The notes under the pieces: generated by a model
Told to the model about the DNA's origin: nothing
Databases searched by the model: none
Seen by the model: only the letters and a program-made list of their open reading frames with translations
NCBI RefSeq assembly: GCF_003369835.1
Contig: NZ_QPMJ01000003.1
Coordinates: forward strand, 62,001 to 126,000
Direction: 5' to 3'
DNA from: Halorussus rarus
GTDB taxonomy: Archaea > Halobacteriota > Halobacteria > Halobacteriales > Haladaptataceae
Length of the DNA stretch: 64,000 nt
Shown here: one piece after another, positions 50,362 through 60,223 of the stretch
Layout of the letters: each line of letters starts with the position of its first letter
How positions within the stretch are numbered: position 1 is the stretch's first letter
Made by a program: the position numbers and the translations under genes

Positions 50362-51783
50362 ATGTCTACCGAAAGCCGGGAGACGTGGACCGTCGACACC
50401 GAACCGTCAGTCAGGCGCATCGACGACGTGGACCTCAACGAGTTCGCCACCGGGCCCATCGTCAAGTTCGTGGCCGCGTTCGCCGTCGGCGCGTTCTTCT
50501 TCCTCCTCCCGGTACCCTGGGAGGGGAGCATCACCGTCCCGTTCGACATCGCCGTCTCGTACCTCACCGAGAACTTCCCGGACGCGGTCGGGCTCTACGC
50601 GATGGCTATCATCGTCGCGGGCGCGGGGCTGACCACGCTCGCGAGGCTCGGCGTCGACGAACTCGGGCCGGTGGACCTCGACTACTTCGACAGCTCGAAC
50701 GCCTTCTGGGCGCTCCGCGTCGCGGGGGCGCTGCTCGCCCCGGTGATGTTCCTCCGCGCCGGCCCCGACTGGCTCTGGGCGCCCGGCATCGGCGGGTTCA
50801 TGTGGACGACGCTGGTGTACAGCGTCGGCGTCATCATCCCCATCGGCGCGGTGTTCATCACAATCTTCGTGGAACTGGGCGGCCTGGAGTTCGTGGGCAC
50901 CCTCGCCCGGCCGGTGATGCACCCGCTGTTCAAGGTGCCGGGCCGGGCCGCCCTCGACAGCCTGGCGTCGTGGGTCGGCTCGTACAGCGTCGGCCTCTAC
51001 GTCACCCGGAACGTCTTCGAGCGGGGCGGGTACAACAAGCGGGAGGTGTTCACCATCGCGACCTGCTTCTCGACGGTGAGCATCGGGTTCGTCGGCGTCG
51101 TCGCCAGCACGCTCGGGATGCTCCGGCTGTTCCCGGTCATCTTCGGCGCGTACTTCGCCTGCGTGGTCATCTGCGCCGTCATCCTGGTTCGGGTGCCGCC
51201 CATCAGCACCACGCCCGAGGAGTACATCGCGGACCCCGACCCCGAACTCCCCTTCTCGGGATCGCCCGGCGACTACGTCCGGCTCGCGCTCAGCGAGGCG
51301 GTCGGCAAGGCCGAGGAGGGCGAGACGTTCCTCGAGGCCTCGAAGCGCGGGTTCGTCGACGGGCTGAAACTCACCAGCCTCATCCTCGGCACCATCCTCG
51401 CGGTCGGCCTGGCGGCCGTGCTGGTCTCGGAGTACACTCCGACGTTCGAGATCATCGGCGCTCCCCTCGCGCCCGTGCTGGCGGCGCTCGGCCTGCCCAG
51501 CGCCGAGACCATCGCGCCCGCCGTCCTGGTCGGCATCACCGAGATGTACGTCCCGGTCCTGCTGGCGGCCGAGGCCGCGCCGAAGGCGAAGTTCTTCATC
51601 GCGGTGCTGTCGGTCTCCCAGCTCATCTTCTTCTCGAGCGTCGGCCCGATGATCATGGACATGTTCAGCGACGTCCCCGTCCGGTTCCGCGACCTCGTGG
51701 CGCTGTTCGTCATGCGGACGGTCATCCTCGTGCCGGTCATCGCCGGGATGACCCACCTCGTCGCGGCGCTCGGCCTGCTGTAG
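50362..51783 (+). CDS. YjiH-family membrane protein (nucleoside-recognition/Gate type)
   Basis: 473 residues, about ten to eleven membrane helices. The family features are the N-terminal FATGPIVKFVAAFAVGAFFFLLPVPWEGSITVPFDI, the SYSVGLYVTRNVFERGGYNKREVFTIATCFSTVSIGF gate-like segment, and the C-terminal PAVLVGITEMYVPVLLAAEAAPKAKFFIAVLS piece. The YjiH family has no proven substrate. Placement next to hut genes, here and in other genomes as I recall, makes histidine or urocanate uptake a reasonable hypothesis. Convergent with the HTH regulator. Confidence 0.8.
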   Translation: MSTESRETWTVDTEPSVRRIDDVDLNEFATGPIVKFVAAFAVGAFFFLLPVPWEGSITVPFDIAVSYLTENFPDAVGLYAMAIIVAGAGLTTLARLGVDELGPVDLDYFDSSNAFWALRVAGALLAPVMFLRAGPDWLWAPGIGGFMWTTLVYSVGVIIPIGAVFITIFVELGGLEFVGTLARPVMHPLFKVPGRAALDSLASWVGSYSVGLYVTRNVFERGGYNKREVFTIATCFSTVSIGFVGVVASTLGMLRLFPVIFGAYFACVVICAVILVRVPPISTTPEEYIADPDPELPFSGSPGDYVRLALSEAVGKAEEGETFLEASKRGFVDGLKLTSLILGTILAVGLAAVLVSEYTPTFEIIGAPLAPVLAALGLPSAETIAPAVLVGITEMYVPVLLAAEAAPKAKFFIAVLSVSQLIFFSSVGPMIMDMFSDVPVRFRDLVALFVMRTVILVPVIAGMTHLVAALGLL

Positions 51784-51803
51784 GCCGGCGCTGAATCCTC
51801 TAC

Positions 51804-52448
51804 TTATAGGTGATCGATGAGCGCCCGCACCAGTTTGTTCTCCGCGCGCCGGAGGTGCTCCTCGAGGGTGCGGCGCTCGATGCCGAGTTCGGCCGCGACG
51901 TCCGCGGTCGTCACGTCGCGGGGAATCCGGTAGTACCCGAGGTCGGTCGCGGTCGCGAGCGCCTCGCGCTGGCGGGGCGAGAGGTCGGGCAGCGCCGAGT
52001 CGAGCGTGAGCAGCGGCCGGTCGGCCGCGACCGACTCGACCTCGCGCTTGGACTCGACGGTCACGCTGTGCTCGGCCGCCACGTCCCGGTAGAAGTCGGT
52101 GAGACTGCCCGGATCCAGCGCCAGCACCCGACACCACTTCACGCCGCGCTCGTACCGGAGCGGCGGGACGAGCAGGCAGCCGTGGGCCGCGAGCACCGTC
52201 TCGATGTTGTCGGGCTCCCGGTCCTTCAGGCAGTCGGCGGTGATGAGCAGTCGCTCGTCGCCCTCGACCAGACGCTCCCGGACGCCGACCGCTTCCTCGA
52301 CGTGGGCGACGACCTCCTCGCCGCCCGCACCGCTGACGTGGAGCAGGTCGCAGTGGTCGTTGCACCAGAGTTCGACGGTGGTGTCGGTGCTGGTCGTGGC
52401 CTCGGCGTACGCGCCGGGGTGGTCGATTCCGAGCACGGCCTCGTGCAT
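51804..52448 (-). CDS. HTH-10 (Bat-type) regulator, probable regulator of the hut genes
   Basis: 214 residues. The C-terminal domain (about 160-214) is the Bat-type helix-turn-helix: LSPRQREALATATDLGYYRIPRDVTTADVAAELGIERRTLEEHLRRAENKLVRAL. The N-terminal 155 residues form a ligand-like domain (VELWCNDHCDLLHVSG..., RLLITADCLKDREPDNIETVLAAHGCLLVPPL) with several Cys and His that may bind a metal or ligand. It is divergent from hutU with 87 bases between them, so control of the hut operon is the natural inference, not proven. A TATA box 28 bases upstream fixes the start. Confidence 0.85.
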   Translation of the reverse strand: MHEAVLGIDHPGAYAEATTSTDTTVELWCNDHCDLLHVSGAGGEEVVAHVEEAVGVRERLVEGDERLLITADCLKDREPDNIETVLAAHGCLLVPPLRYERGVKWCRVLALDPGSLTDFYRDVAAEHSVTVESKREVESVAADRPLLTLDSALPDLSPRQREALATATDLGYYRIPRDVTTADVAAELGIERRTLEEHLRRAENKLVRALIDHL

Positions 52449-52471
52449 CGACCGGACGTTGCCGGCCGTGG

Positions 52472-52485
52472 TACTTAAATACCTC
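52472..52485. promoter_or_regulatory. Near-palindromic TATA element in the regulator/hutU gap
   Basis: The near-palindromic sequence spelling roughly GTACTTAAATACC can serve as a TATA box on either strand; on the minus strand it is 28 bases before the regulator's start. Confidence 0.55.
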
Positions 52486-52503
52486 TCCGTAGGGCGGTAT
52501 TCA

Positions 52504-52511
52504 GCTATTTG
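52504..52511 (+). promoter_or_regulatory. TATA-like element of hutU
   Basis: GCTATTTG lies about 28 bases before the hutU ATG and 25 bases from the divergent element, so regulator binding here could control both directions. Confidence 0.45.
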
Positions 52512-52535
52512 CGTCTCGCGCCCGAACGATGTGGT

Positions 52536-54341
52536 ATGAGCGAAGGCCAACCGGAACAGCCAGGCGAAGAACGCGGCGACGCCGAGTCGGTGGACGAACA
52601 GGAGGTCGGAGCCGAATCGACGTGGGACATCGGGGAGCCCAGCGACCAGTGGAAGGAGTACCGGGGCGCGCCCACCGGTACCGACATCGAGTGCGAGGGG
52701 TGGCGACAGGAGGCCGCGCTCCGGATGCTGAACAACAACCTCGACCCGGAGGTGGCCGAGAAGCCCGAGGAGCTGGTGGTGTACGGCGGCACCGGTCGGG
52801 CCGCCCGGTCGTGGGACGCCTACGACGCCATCATGGCCGAACTGCGCGACCTGGACGACACCGAGACCCTGCTGGTCCAGTCGGGCAAACCCGTCGGGCG
52901 GTTCGAGACCCACGAGATGGCGCCGAGGGTGCTCATCGCCAACTCGAACCTCGTGGGCAAGTGGGACGACTGGGAGCACTTCCACGAGCTCGAGGCGAAG
53001 GGGCTCATCATGTACGGCCAGATGACCGCGGGGTCGTGGGCGTACATCGGCACCCAGGGCATCATCCAGGGGACCTACGAGACCCTCGCGGAGCTGGCCG
53101 AGCAGCACTACCCCGAGAACGATGGTCTCGAAGGCAAGATCGTCGTCACCGGCGGGCTCGGCGGGATGGGCGGCGCCCAGCCGCTCGCGGTCACGATGAA
53201 CCACGGCGTCTGCATCGCCGCGGAGGTCGACGAGGAGCGCATCGACCGCCGCATCGAGACGGGCTACTGCCAGGAGAAGACCGACGACCTCGACGAGGCC
53301 ATCGAGAAGGCCAGAGCGGCCGCCGAGGCCGGTGAAGCGTACTCCGTGGGCGTCCACGTGAACGCCGCCGACATGCTCGAAGGGATGCTGGAACGCGACT
53401 TCGTTCCCGACGTCGTCACCGACCAGACCAGCGCCCACGACGAACTCGAGGGCTACTACCCCTCGGGCTTCACGGTCGAGGAGGCCGACGAACTCCGCGA
53501 CGAGGACCCCGAGACGTACGTCGAGGAGAGCCTCGACACGATGGAGCGCCACGTGCGGGGAATCCTCGACATGCAGGACGAGGGCGCAATCGCCTTCGAG
53601 TACGGCAACAACATCCGCGGGCAGGTCGAGGACCACCGCGACATGGACGAGGCCTTCGACTACCCCGGGTTCGTGCCCGCCTACATCCGGCCGCTGTTCT
53701 GCCGCGGGAAGGGCCCGTTCCGGTGGGCCGCGCTGTCGGGCGACCCCGAGGACATCCGCCGGACCGACGAGGCCGTCAAGGAGCTGTTCCCCGAGAAGGA
53801 CCACCTCCACCGCTGGATCGACCTCGCACAGGAGCGGGTCGAGTTCCAGGGCCTCCCGTCGCGGGTCTGCTGGTTGGGGTACCAAGCCGCCGACGACGAA
53901 GACGGTCTCACCGAGCGCGCGCGGTTCGCGCTCCGCATCAACGAACTCGTGAGCGAGGGCGAGATTTCGGCGCCCGTCGTGGTCACCCGCGACCACCTCG
54001 ACGCCGGGAGCGTCGCCAGCCCCAACCGGGAGACAGAGGCCATGCGCGACGGCTCGGACGCGGTCGCCGACTGGCCGATACTGAACGCCCTGCTCAACTG
54101 CGCGGCCGGGGCCGACATCGTGTCGGTCCACGACGGCGGCGGGGTCGGCATCGGCAACGCGCTCCACGCCAACAACCACGTCGTGCTCGACGGGTCGGAC
54201 CTCGCCGCCGAGAAGGCCCGGCGGGTGTTCACCACCGACCCCGGCACGGGCGTCATCCGCCACGCCGACGCGGGCTACGACGAGGCGCTGGCCGAGGCCG
54301 ACGAGTCGAACGTCGCGGTACCGATGCGGGACCGAGAATGA
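52536..54341 (+). CDS. hutU: Urocanate hydratase
   Basis: 601 residues. Second step of histidine breakdown: adds water to urocanate to give imidazolone propionate, using tightly bound NAD+ as an electrophile. NAD-binding and active-site segments are visible: [57 protein letters not shown] and [23 protein letters not shown]. About 45 residues of acidic extension precede the conserved start ([31 protein letters not shown]). It overlaps hutG as ATGA. Confidence 0.96.
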   Translation: MSEGQPEQPGEERGDAESVDEQEVGAESTWDIGEPSDQWKEYRGAPTGTDIECEGWRQEAALRMLNNNLDPEVAEKPEELVVYGGTGRAARSWDAYDAIMAELRDLDDTETLLVQSGKPVGRFETHEMAPRVLIANSNLVGKWDDWEHFHELEAKGLIMYGQMTAGSWAYIGTQGIIQGTYETLAELAEQHYPENDGLEGKIVVTGGLGGMGGAQPLAVTMNHGVCIAAEVDEERIDRRIETGYCQEKTDDLDEAIEKARAAAEAGEAYSVGVHVNAADMLEGMLERDFVPDVVTDQTSAHDELEGYYPSGFTVEEADELRDEDPETYVEESLDTMERHVRGILDMQDEGAIAFEYGNNIRGQVEDHRDMDEAFDYPGFVPAYIRPLFCRGKGPFRWAALSGDPEDIRRTDEAVKELFPEKDHLHRWIDLAQERVEFQGLPSRVCWLGYQAADDEDGLTERARFALRINELVSEGEISAPVVVTRDHLDAGSVASPNRETEAMRDGSDAVADWPILNALLNCAAGADIVSVHDGGGVGIGNALHANNHVVLDGSDLAAEKARRVFTTDPGTGVIRHADAGYDEALAEADESNVAVPMRDRE

Positions 54342-55354
54342 CCGACCTCCGACGCACCTACGACTGGATGGGACCCTCAACAGACGCCAACGACGAACAG
54401 TTCGGCCACGTGGTCGAACTCGCGAGCATCGCCGACGCCGACCGCTTCGACGCCGTGCTGGTCGGCGAACCGTTCGACCGGGCGGTCATCGGTCGGAAGG
54501 GCGCCGCCGAGGGGCCGGCCGCGCTCCGCCGGCACCTCGCGGGCACCAAGACCCACCACTTCGACGCCGGCCCGGTCGGTTCCGTCGCCGACCTCGGCGA
54601 CGTGACGCCGGGGGACGGCGAGGTCGAGTCGGTGGCCGACCTCCAGGCCCGCGTCCGGACCATCGCCGAGCGGGTCCACGACACCGATTCCCTCCCGGTG
54701 TTCCTCGGGGGCGACAACTCGCTGACCTACCCGAACGCCGCGCCCCTGCTCGACGAGGGAAGCCTCGGCGTCGTCAACTTCGACGCCCACCTCGACGTCC
54801 GGGAGGTCCGCGAGGGCCGCGGCCCGACCAGCGGAACGCCGTACCGCCAGCTCTACGAGGACGGACTCGACGCCTACGCCTGCGTCGGCGCGCGCCACTT
54901 CGAGACCTCCACGAGGTACGCCGAGTACGTCCGCGAGCGAGGCGACGAGGTCGTCACGGCCGAGGAGGTCGGCGACGACACCGTCGCGGCCGTGGATCGG
55001 GCGCTCGACGCGATGGGCGACGTCGACGCCGTCTACGTCAGCGTCGACCTCGACGTGCTCGACGCGCCGGCCGCGCCCGGGGTGAGCGCGCCCACGCCGG
55101 GCGGCGTCTCGACCCGGGAACTGTTCCGCGCCCTTCGACTGCTCGGCAACGAGGACCGCCTCGCCGGCTTCGAGGTCGTCGAGTGCGCGCCGCCGCTCGA
55201 GTCCGGCACCGCGAACCTGACCGCGACCGCCGGGTCGCGAGCGGTCGCCCACCTGCTCAGCGCCCGGCCCGAGGACGATTCGGGCCGGAGCGAGTCGAGC
55301 GACGGACCTAGCGACGAGGACGTCGACTTCGGCGGGACGGGAGGGCGACGATGA
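54338..55354 (+). CDS. hutG: Formimidoylglutamase
   Basis: 338 residues of the arginase/ureohydrolase fold. Binuclear manganese ligands are in GGDNSLTYP (Asp), FDAHLDVR (Asp/His) and [15 protein letters not shown] (two Asp). GGDNS rather than the arginase GGDHS is the wording of HutG-type enzymes. It cleaves N-formimino-glutamate into glutamate and formamide, the last step of the pathway. The C-terminal 25 residues are an acidic tail. Overlaps hutI as ATGA. Confidence 0.94.
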   Translation: MTDLRRTYDWMGPSTDANDEQFGHVVELASIADADRFDAVLVGEPFDRAVIGRKGAAEGPAALRRHLAGTKTHHFDAGPVGSVADLGDVTPGDGEVESVADLQARVRTIAERVHDTDSLPVFLGGDNSLTYPNAAPLLDEGSLGVVNFDAHLDVREVREGRGPTSGTPYRQLYEDGLDAYACVGARHFETSTRYAEYVRERGDEVVTAEEVGDDTVAAVDRALDAMGDVDAVYVSVDLDVLDAPAAPGVSAPTPGGVSTRELFRALRLLGNEDRLAGFEVVECAPPLESGTANLTATAGSRAVAHLLSARPEDDSGRSESSDGPSDEDVDFGGTGGRR

Positions 55355-56631
55355 CCCTGACCGCGGTCGTCCACGACGCCGCGGAGGTCGTCACGCTCGA
55401 ATCCAGTGAGGACGACCCGGAGAGCGCGAGCGACGGCGAGGACGACGAGACCGACGGCATCGGCGAGACGCGACTCGGTATCTACGAGGACGCCGCCGTC
55501 GCCATCGAGGACGGCGAGGTCGCCCGCGTCGGTCCGACCGGCCCCGTCACCCGGGAATTCCCGCCGGAGAACGCGGCCTACACGGTCGACGCGACCGGGA
55601 AGTCGGTGATTCCCGGCTTCGTCGACCCCCACACCCACGCGCTGTTCGCGGGCGACCGGGCCGACGAGTTCGAGGCCAAGCTCCGGGGCAAGACCTACCA
55701 GGAGATCTTAGAGGAGGGCGGCGGCATCCTCCGGACGGTCCGGGCCGTCCGCGAGGCGAGCGACGAGGAACTGCTCGACAACCTGCTGGGCCACCTCGAC
55801 GCGATGCTGGCCCACGGGACGACCACCGTCGAGGTCAAGTCGGGGTACGGCCTCGACACCGAGACCGAACTCCGGGTGCTCGACGTCATCGACCGGGCCG
55901 ACGACGCCCACCCGGTCGACGTGGTCCCGACGTTCATGGGTGCCCACGCGGTGCCCGAGGACCGCGACGCCGACGACTACGTCGACGAGGTCATCGACGA
56001 CCAGCTCCCCGAGGTCGAATCGCAGGGCATCGCCGAGTTCTGCGACGTGTTCTGCGAGGAGGGCGTCTTCGACGTCGAGCAGTCCCGCCGGGTGCTCGAG
56101 GCCGGTAAGGACGCGGGCCTGACCCCGAAGGTCCACGCCGAGGAGCTGGCGCACATCGGCGGAACCCAGTTGGCGGCCGAAGTCGGGGCCGCGAGCGCCG
56201 ACCACCTGCTCCACTCGACCGAGGAGGACATCGCGGCGCTCGTCGAGAGCGACGTGGTCCCGGTGCTGCTCCCCGGCACCGCCTTCGGCCTGGGCGCCGG
56301 CTACGCCGACGCCCGCGCCTTCGTCGAGGCGGGCGCCGACGTGGCGATAGCGACCGACTTCAACCCCAACTGCTACAGCCAGAGCATGGGCTTCGCGGCC
56401 TCGCTCTCCTGCGTCGAGATGGGGATGACGCCCGCCGAGGCGCTCGTGGCCGCCACGACGAACGCCGCGGCCGCGCTCGACCTGCCCGAGACGGTCGGCA
56501 CCCTCCGGCAGGGCGCGCCCGGCGACCTGGCGGTGCTCGACGCGCCGAGCCACGTCCACGTCCCGTACAACTTCGGCGTGAACGCGGTCGGAACGGTGCT
56601 GAAGGGCGGCGAGGTGGTCCACGGTGGCTGA
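55351..56631 (+). CDS. hutI: Imidazolonepropionase
   Basis: 426 residues of the amidohydrolase fold. HxH metal site is in [22 protein letters not shown], the third His is in [16 protein letters not shown], the active-site Asp is in [18 protein letters not shown]. Residues about 15-45 are an acidic insertion in the N-terminal beta-sandwich. Hydrolyses imidazolone propionate to formimino-glutamate. Third gene of the operon. Confidence 0.95.
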   Translation: MTLTAVVHDAAEVVTLESSEDDPESASDGEDDETDGIGETRLGIYEDAAVAIEDGEVARVGPTGPVTREFPPENAAYTVDATGKSVIPGFVDPHTHALFAGDRADEFEAKLRGKTYQEILEEGGGILRTVRAVREASDEELLDNLLGHLDAMLAHGTTTVEVKSGYGLDTETELRVLDVIDRADDAHPVDVVPTFMGAHAVPEDRDADDYVDEVIDDQLPEVESQGIAEFCDVFCEEGVFDVEQSRRVLEAGKDAGLTPKVHAEELAHIGGTQLAAEVGAASADHLLHSTEEDIAALVESDVVPVLLPGTAFGLGAGYADARAFVEAGADVAIATDFNPNCYSQSMGFAASLSCVEMGMTPAEALVAATTNAAAALDLPETVGTLRQGAPGDLAVLDAPSHVHVPYNFGVNAVGTVLKGGEVVHGG

Positions 56632-56667
56632 CGGCACGGTCGCCCGCGCCCGACGGGGTGATTCACC

Positions 56668-58296
56668 GTGACTGAGACCGGGTCGGCCGGCGACTCCGAA
56701 CCGGTACGGGCCGACGGCGAGAGCCTGACCCCGGAGGACGTCGCCCGGGTCGCCCGCGAGGACGCCAGGGTGGCCGTGCCCGAGACGGCCCGCGAGCGGG
56801 TCCGGACCGCCCGCGAGCGCGTCGAGGAGGTGGTCGAGTCCGGCGAGGTCGTCTACGGGCTCAACACCGGCTTCGGCGAGCTCGTCGACGAGCGCATCCC
56901 CCAGGAGGACATCGAGCAGCTCCAGCTCAACCTGGTCCGGAGCCACGCCGCCGGCGCGGGCCGGGAGCTCCGCCGCGAGGAGGTCCGGGCGATGCTCCTG
57001 GGTCGCGTCAACGCGCTCGTCAAGGGCCACTCGGGCGTCCGGGAGGTCGTCGTCGACCACCTCGTCGCGATGCTGGACGAGGGCGTCCACCCGGTCGTGA
57101 AGTCCCGGGGCTCGCTCGGCGCGAGCGGCGACCTCGCGCCGCTGGCCCACCTCGCGCTCGTGCTGGTCGGCGAGGGTCGGGCCGACGTCGAGGTCGAAGA
57201 TAGCGACGACGGTGACGCGGGCACCGAGCGCCTGCCAGGCGACGAGGCGCTCGCGGCCGCGGGCCTCGACCCCCTGACGCTCCGGGCCAAGGAGGGGCTC
57301 GCGCTCATCAACGGTACCCAGCTCTCGGCCGGCCTGGCGGCGCTCGCGGTCGTCGACGCCGAACGCGCGGTCCGGGCGGCCGACGTGGCCGGCTCGCTCA
57401 CGACCGAGGTGACGATGGGCACCACCGCCTCCGCGGACGACTCCATCGCCCGGGTCCGGCCCCACGACGGCCACGCCGCGAGCGCCCGCAACGTCAAGCG
57501 ACTGACCGCAGACTCCGAGATCGTCGAGTCCCACCGCAACTGCGACCGGGTACAGGACGCCTACTCCATCCGCTGTCTCCCGCAGGTCCACGGCGCGGTC
57601 CGGGACGCGGTCGACCACCTCAGGGACGCGGTGGAGGTGGAACTCAACAGCGCGACGGACAACCCGCTCATCTTCGACCCCGACGACACCGACGGCCGGG
57701 CCTCGGGCACCGAGAACGCGGCGGTGCTCTCGGGCGGGAACTTCCACGGCGACCCGCTCGCGCTCCCGCTGGACTACCTCACCAACGCGGTCACCGAACT
57801 CGCGGCCGTCTGCGAGCGTCGGGTCGACCGGATGGTCAACCCCAACGTCCAGGAGCCCCACCTGCCGCCGTTCCTGACCGAGGGCAGCGGCCTGCGCTCG
57901 GGCTACATGATCGCCCAGTACACCGCGGCCGCGCTCCTCAACGAGAACCGCGCGACCGGCCGACCGTCGATGGACAACACCCCGGTCAGCGGCAACCAGG
58001 AGGACCACGTGAGCATGAGCGCCCAGAGCGCCTTCGACGCCCGGGCGGCCGTCGAGAACGCGACGACCGTGGTCGGCATCGAACTGCTCTGCGCCGCGCA
58101 GGCCGCCGAGTTCATCGAGGAAGGTCTCGCCCACGGCGTCGGCACCGGCGCGGCCTACGAGGCGGTCCGCGAGGCGGTGCCGCCGCTGGTCGAGGACCGG
58201 CCCATCTACGAGGACGTCGAGCGGGCCGACGCGCTGGTCGCGTCGGGACTGCTCGAAGAACGGGTCGAGGCCGCGCTCGGCGAGTCGCTCGACTGA
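56668..58296 (+). CDS. hutH: Histidine ammonia-lyase
   Basis: 542 residues from a GTG. The MIO cofactor forms from Ala152-Ser153-Gly154 in GSLGASGDLAPLAH, the signature of the family; other active-site pieces are VYGLNTGFGELVD, NGTQLS, and ENRATGRPSMDNTPVSGNQEDHVSM. Removes ammonia from histidine to give urocanate. An acidic insertion lies near residues 175-190. It is separated from hutI by 36 bases and closes the operon. Convergent with the DoxX gene. Confidence 0.97.
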   Translation: MTETGSAGDSEPVRADGESLTPEDVARVAREDARVAVPETARERVRTARERVEEVVESGEVVYGLNTGFGELVDERIPQEDIEQLQLNLVRSHAAGAGRELRREEVRAMLLGRVNALVKGHSGVREVVVDHLVAMLDEGVHPVVKSRGSLGASGDLAPLAHLALVLVGEGRADVEVEDSDDGDAGTERLPGDEALAAAGLDPLTLRAKEGLALINGTQLSAGLAALAVVDAERAVRAADVAGSLTTEVTMGTTASADDSIARVRPHDGHAASARNVKRLTADSEIVESHRNCDRVQDAYSIRCLPQVHGAVRDAVDHLRDAVEVELNSATDNPLIFDPDDTDGRASGTENAAVLSGGNFHGDPLALPLDYLTNAVTELAAVCERRVDRMVNPNVQEPHLPPFLTEGSGLRSGYMIAQYTAAALLNENRATGRPSMDNTPVSGNQEDHVSMSAQSAFDARAAVENATTVVGIELLCAAQAAEFIEEGLAHGVGTGAAYEAVREAVPPLVEDRPIYEDVERADALVASGLLEERVEAALGESLD

Positions 58297-58351
58297 GCCC
58301 TCGCTCGGTCTATCGACCGACGCCGATGGCGAGGCCGACGGGGCGTCCCCG

Positions 58352-58882
58352 TCAGCCAAGCAGGTACCGGAGCCAGCCGTTCCGCCTCACGATCGCCGTC
58401 TCCTCGAGCGCCTCGTCGAGGCCGAGGATGCGGCCCGCGCCGAACGCCCCGAGGCCGAACAGCAGCATCGCGTAGACGACGTGGTCGTCGATGACGAGGC
58501 CGTTCTCCAGCGGCAGGCTGGCCGCCCAGTAGAACAGCATCATCACCGCACCCCAGAACGCGCTCCACCGGACGAACGCCCCGAGGAGCAGCGCGAGGCC
58601 GACCAGCGTCAGGCCCCACTGGTTCAGCGGGTCGATCAGCCAGAGCCAGTCGCCGGCCATGGTCGTCCAGACGCCGCTGAAGGGGTTGCCCGCCGGGATG
58701 GCGTTGCGCAGGAAACCCTCGGCGGACCACGCCGGGTCGAGCACCTTCGTGACGCCGGCGTAGAACAGCGTCCAGCCCATCACCAGCCGGAGCGCCAGCA
58801 GCGCGTAGCCGACCCACGTCTCGGAGTACTCGAAGTTGGTGCGTCGGCCGAACAGTTCGGTCTCGAGTTCGCGGGTGGACAT
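58352..58882 (-). CDS. DoxX/DoxD-family membrane protein
   Basis: 176 residues with four membrane helices in the DoxX layout: YALLALRLVMGWTLFYAGVTKVLDPAW, a helix around WGLTLVGLALLLGAFVRW, GAVMMLFYWAASLPLENGLVIDDHVVYAMLLFGLGAFGAGRILGL. Related to the thiosulfate:quinone oxidoreductase subunit, but widespread and often of unknown role in redox-stress response. Nothing nearby suggests a sulfur function. Confidence 0.85.
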   Translation of the reverse strand: MSTRELETELFGRRTNFEYSETWVGYALLALRLVMGWTLFYAGVTKVLDPAWSAEGFLRNAIPAGNPFSGVWTTMAGDWLWLIDPLNQWGLTLVGLALLLGAFVRWSAFWGAVMMLFYWAASLPLENGLVIDDHVVYAMLLFGLGAFGAGRILGLDEALEETAIVRRNGWLRYLLG

Positions 58883-59017
58883 GGTCGGTCACCTCACGTG
58901 CGATACTCGTTCCGGAGAGACCTTCAAACGGCGGCGCGAATCCCAGAACCTGGAAATCGGGTCGTAACCGGGCAAAAAGTGTTCCGGTCGTTTCCGGCGC
59001 GCGGGAGGCGGGGACCG

Positions 59018-59025
59018 ATTTATGG
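59018..59025 (+). promoter_or_regulatory. TATA-like element of the UspA gene
   Basis: GATTTATG is centred about 28 bases before the ATG at 59049. Confidence 0.5.
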
Positions 59026-59048
59026 GTTGGGGGTACATATCACGAAAC

Positions 59049-59453
59049 ATGTACCGGATACTCGCAGCCATCGGGACCGACGAGGACCGCGCGCTCGAAC
59101 AGGCGAAGGCCATCGCCGGCCTGCCCCGCGACGGGGACGTCTCGGTCACGCTGTTCCACGACTTCGACGACACCAACCCGCAGGGAGCGTCGGTCCACCA
59201 GGTCGCGGCGGTGCGCCGGGCGGCCGAGTACCTCGAGGACGAGGGCATCGAGGTGACGTACGCCGAGTCCAGCGGCGACGCCGCCGAGGCCATCCTCGAC
59301 ACCGCCGACGAGACCGACGCCGACCTGCTGTGTCTCGCACCCCGCGGGCGGACCCCGGCGGGGAAGGCGCTGTTCGGCAGCGTGACCCAGCAGGTGCTGC
59401 TCGAGGGGTCCCGGCCGACGCTGGTCGTCGGGGCCGGCCAGTTCAGCGAGTGA
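59049..59453 (+). CDS. Universal stress protein (UspA family)
   Basis: 134 residues, single domain. Opening strand YRILAAIGTDEDRALEQAKAIA, then LCLAPRGRTPAGKALFGSVTQQVLLEGSRPTLVV, with the G-2x-G-9x-G-[ST]-like nucleotide-binding stretch in a divergent form (GRTPAGKALFGSVTQ). The start at MYRILA is used because a TATA element lies 28 bases upstream. Binding of ATP is likely; its role is unknown. Confidence 0.88.
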   Translation: MYRILAAIGTDEDRALEQAKAIAGLPRDGDVSVTLFHDFDDTNPQGASVHQVAAVRRAAEYLEDEGIEVTYAESSGDAAEAILDTADETDADLLCLAPRGRTPAGKALFGSVTQQVLLEGSRPTLVVGAGQFSE

Positions 59454-59469
59454 TCGGTCGGTCGAGCGG

Positions 59470-59790
59470 TCAGTCGGCCGTCCCGCGCGCCCGGCGGTCG
59501 ATCTCCTCGGCGTCGTCGCTGTCGGACGACTCGCGGCCGTCGCCGGCCGCGCGGTCGTCCGTCACCCCGTCGGCGACCCGCTCGTCTCCGTCGTCGGCAC
59601 TCCGACCGCCGGCGCCGGACGCCCGGAAGAGACCGTGCTCCTCGCAGTCGTACACCTCGCGGGCGACGTGTTCGCACGGCCGCCCGCAGTCCAGGCAGCG
59701 GGCGGTCGGCTCCTCGACGTCGGTCGCGGCGTCCATCTCGCGATACACCTCCCGCCACCCGGCGCTCGGCGACTCGCGGTCGTCAACCAT
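59470..59790 (-). CDS. Small zinc-binding protein with acidic tail
   Basis: 106 residues from the ATG that overlaps the preceding gene by eight bases. A metal site is visible as ARCLDCGRPCEHVAREVYDCEEHGLF (C-x2-C-x3-C-x8-C-x2-H). The last 45 residues are Asp/Arg-rich and look disordered. Two overlapping zinc-finger genes suggest joint translation. Function unknown. Confidence 0.65.
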   Translation of the reverse strand: MVDDRESPSAGWREVYREMDAATDVEEPTARCLDCGRPCEHVAREVYDCEEHGLFRASGAGGRSADDGDERVADGVTDDRAAGDGRESSDSDDAEEIDRRARGTAD

Positions 59791-60028
59791 CCCGACCTCC
59801 GGCGTCTCCGCTGCAGGGATCGGCCCTCGCACGGTCGGCAGTGCTCGATGTGACGCCGTCGCCGCCGCACCGGAAGCACCCCTCGCGGAGTCGCGGGTCG
59901 GTGGTCTCGAGGCCGCACCGCTCGCACCGCCAGTAGCGGTGGTCGCGGTCGCCGTCGCTGTCCCGGCCGACGTACGGGCCGGTGACCGTCCCGGTACTTT
60001 CTTGTAATCGTGGCGTATTCGTAGCCAT
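59783..60028 (-). CDS. Small zinc-ribbon protein
   Basis: 81 residues. A ribbon of the C-x2-C ... C-x2-C type is seen in HRYWRCERCGLETTDPRLREGCFRCGGDG. The C-terminus is short and variable. Its last bases overlap the next gene by eight. Possibly nucleic-acid binding; no partner known. Confidence 0.65.
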   Translation of the reverse strand: MATNTPRLQESTGTVTGPYVGRDSDGDRDHRYWRCERCGLETTDPRLREGCFRCGGDGVTSSTADRARADPCSGDAGGRDG

Positions 60029-60223
60029 TGGGCTGCTCGTTCGTGGGGCACGCCCAGCGTCCGGGTGCTGGTACCACCCGGCGCGTTTCGACGCGCGGTC
60101 GCTGGGCTACTTGTCGCGCTATTCTCTCTGATCCTCGGTAGTTCCCTGTCTCCCCGTCACCCCCGAAAGGCGGTTCCGCGCCGATTCAGCCGCGTCGCAC
60201 CGAACCCGAGCCCGGAGTGTGAG

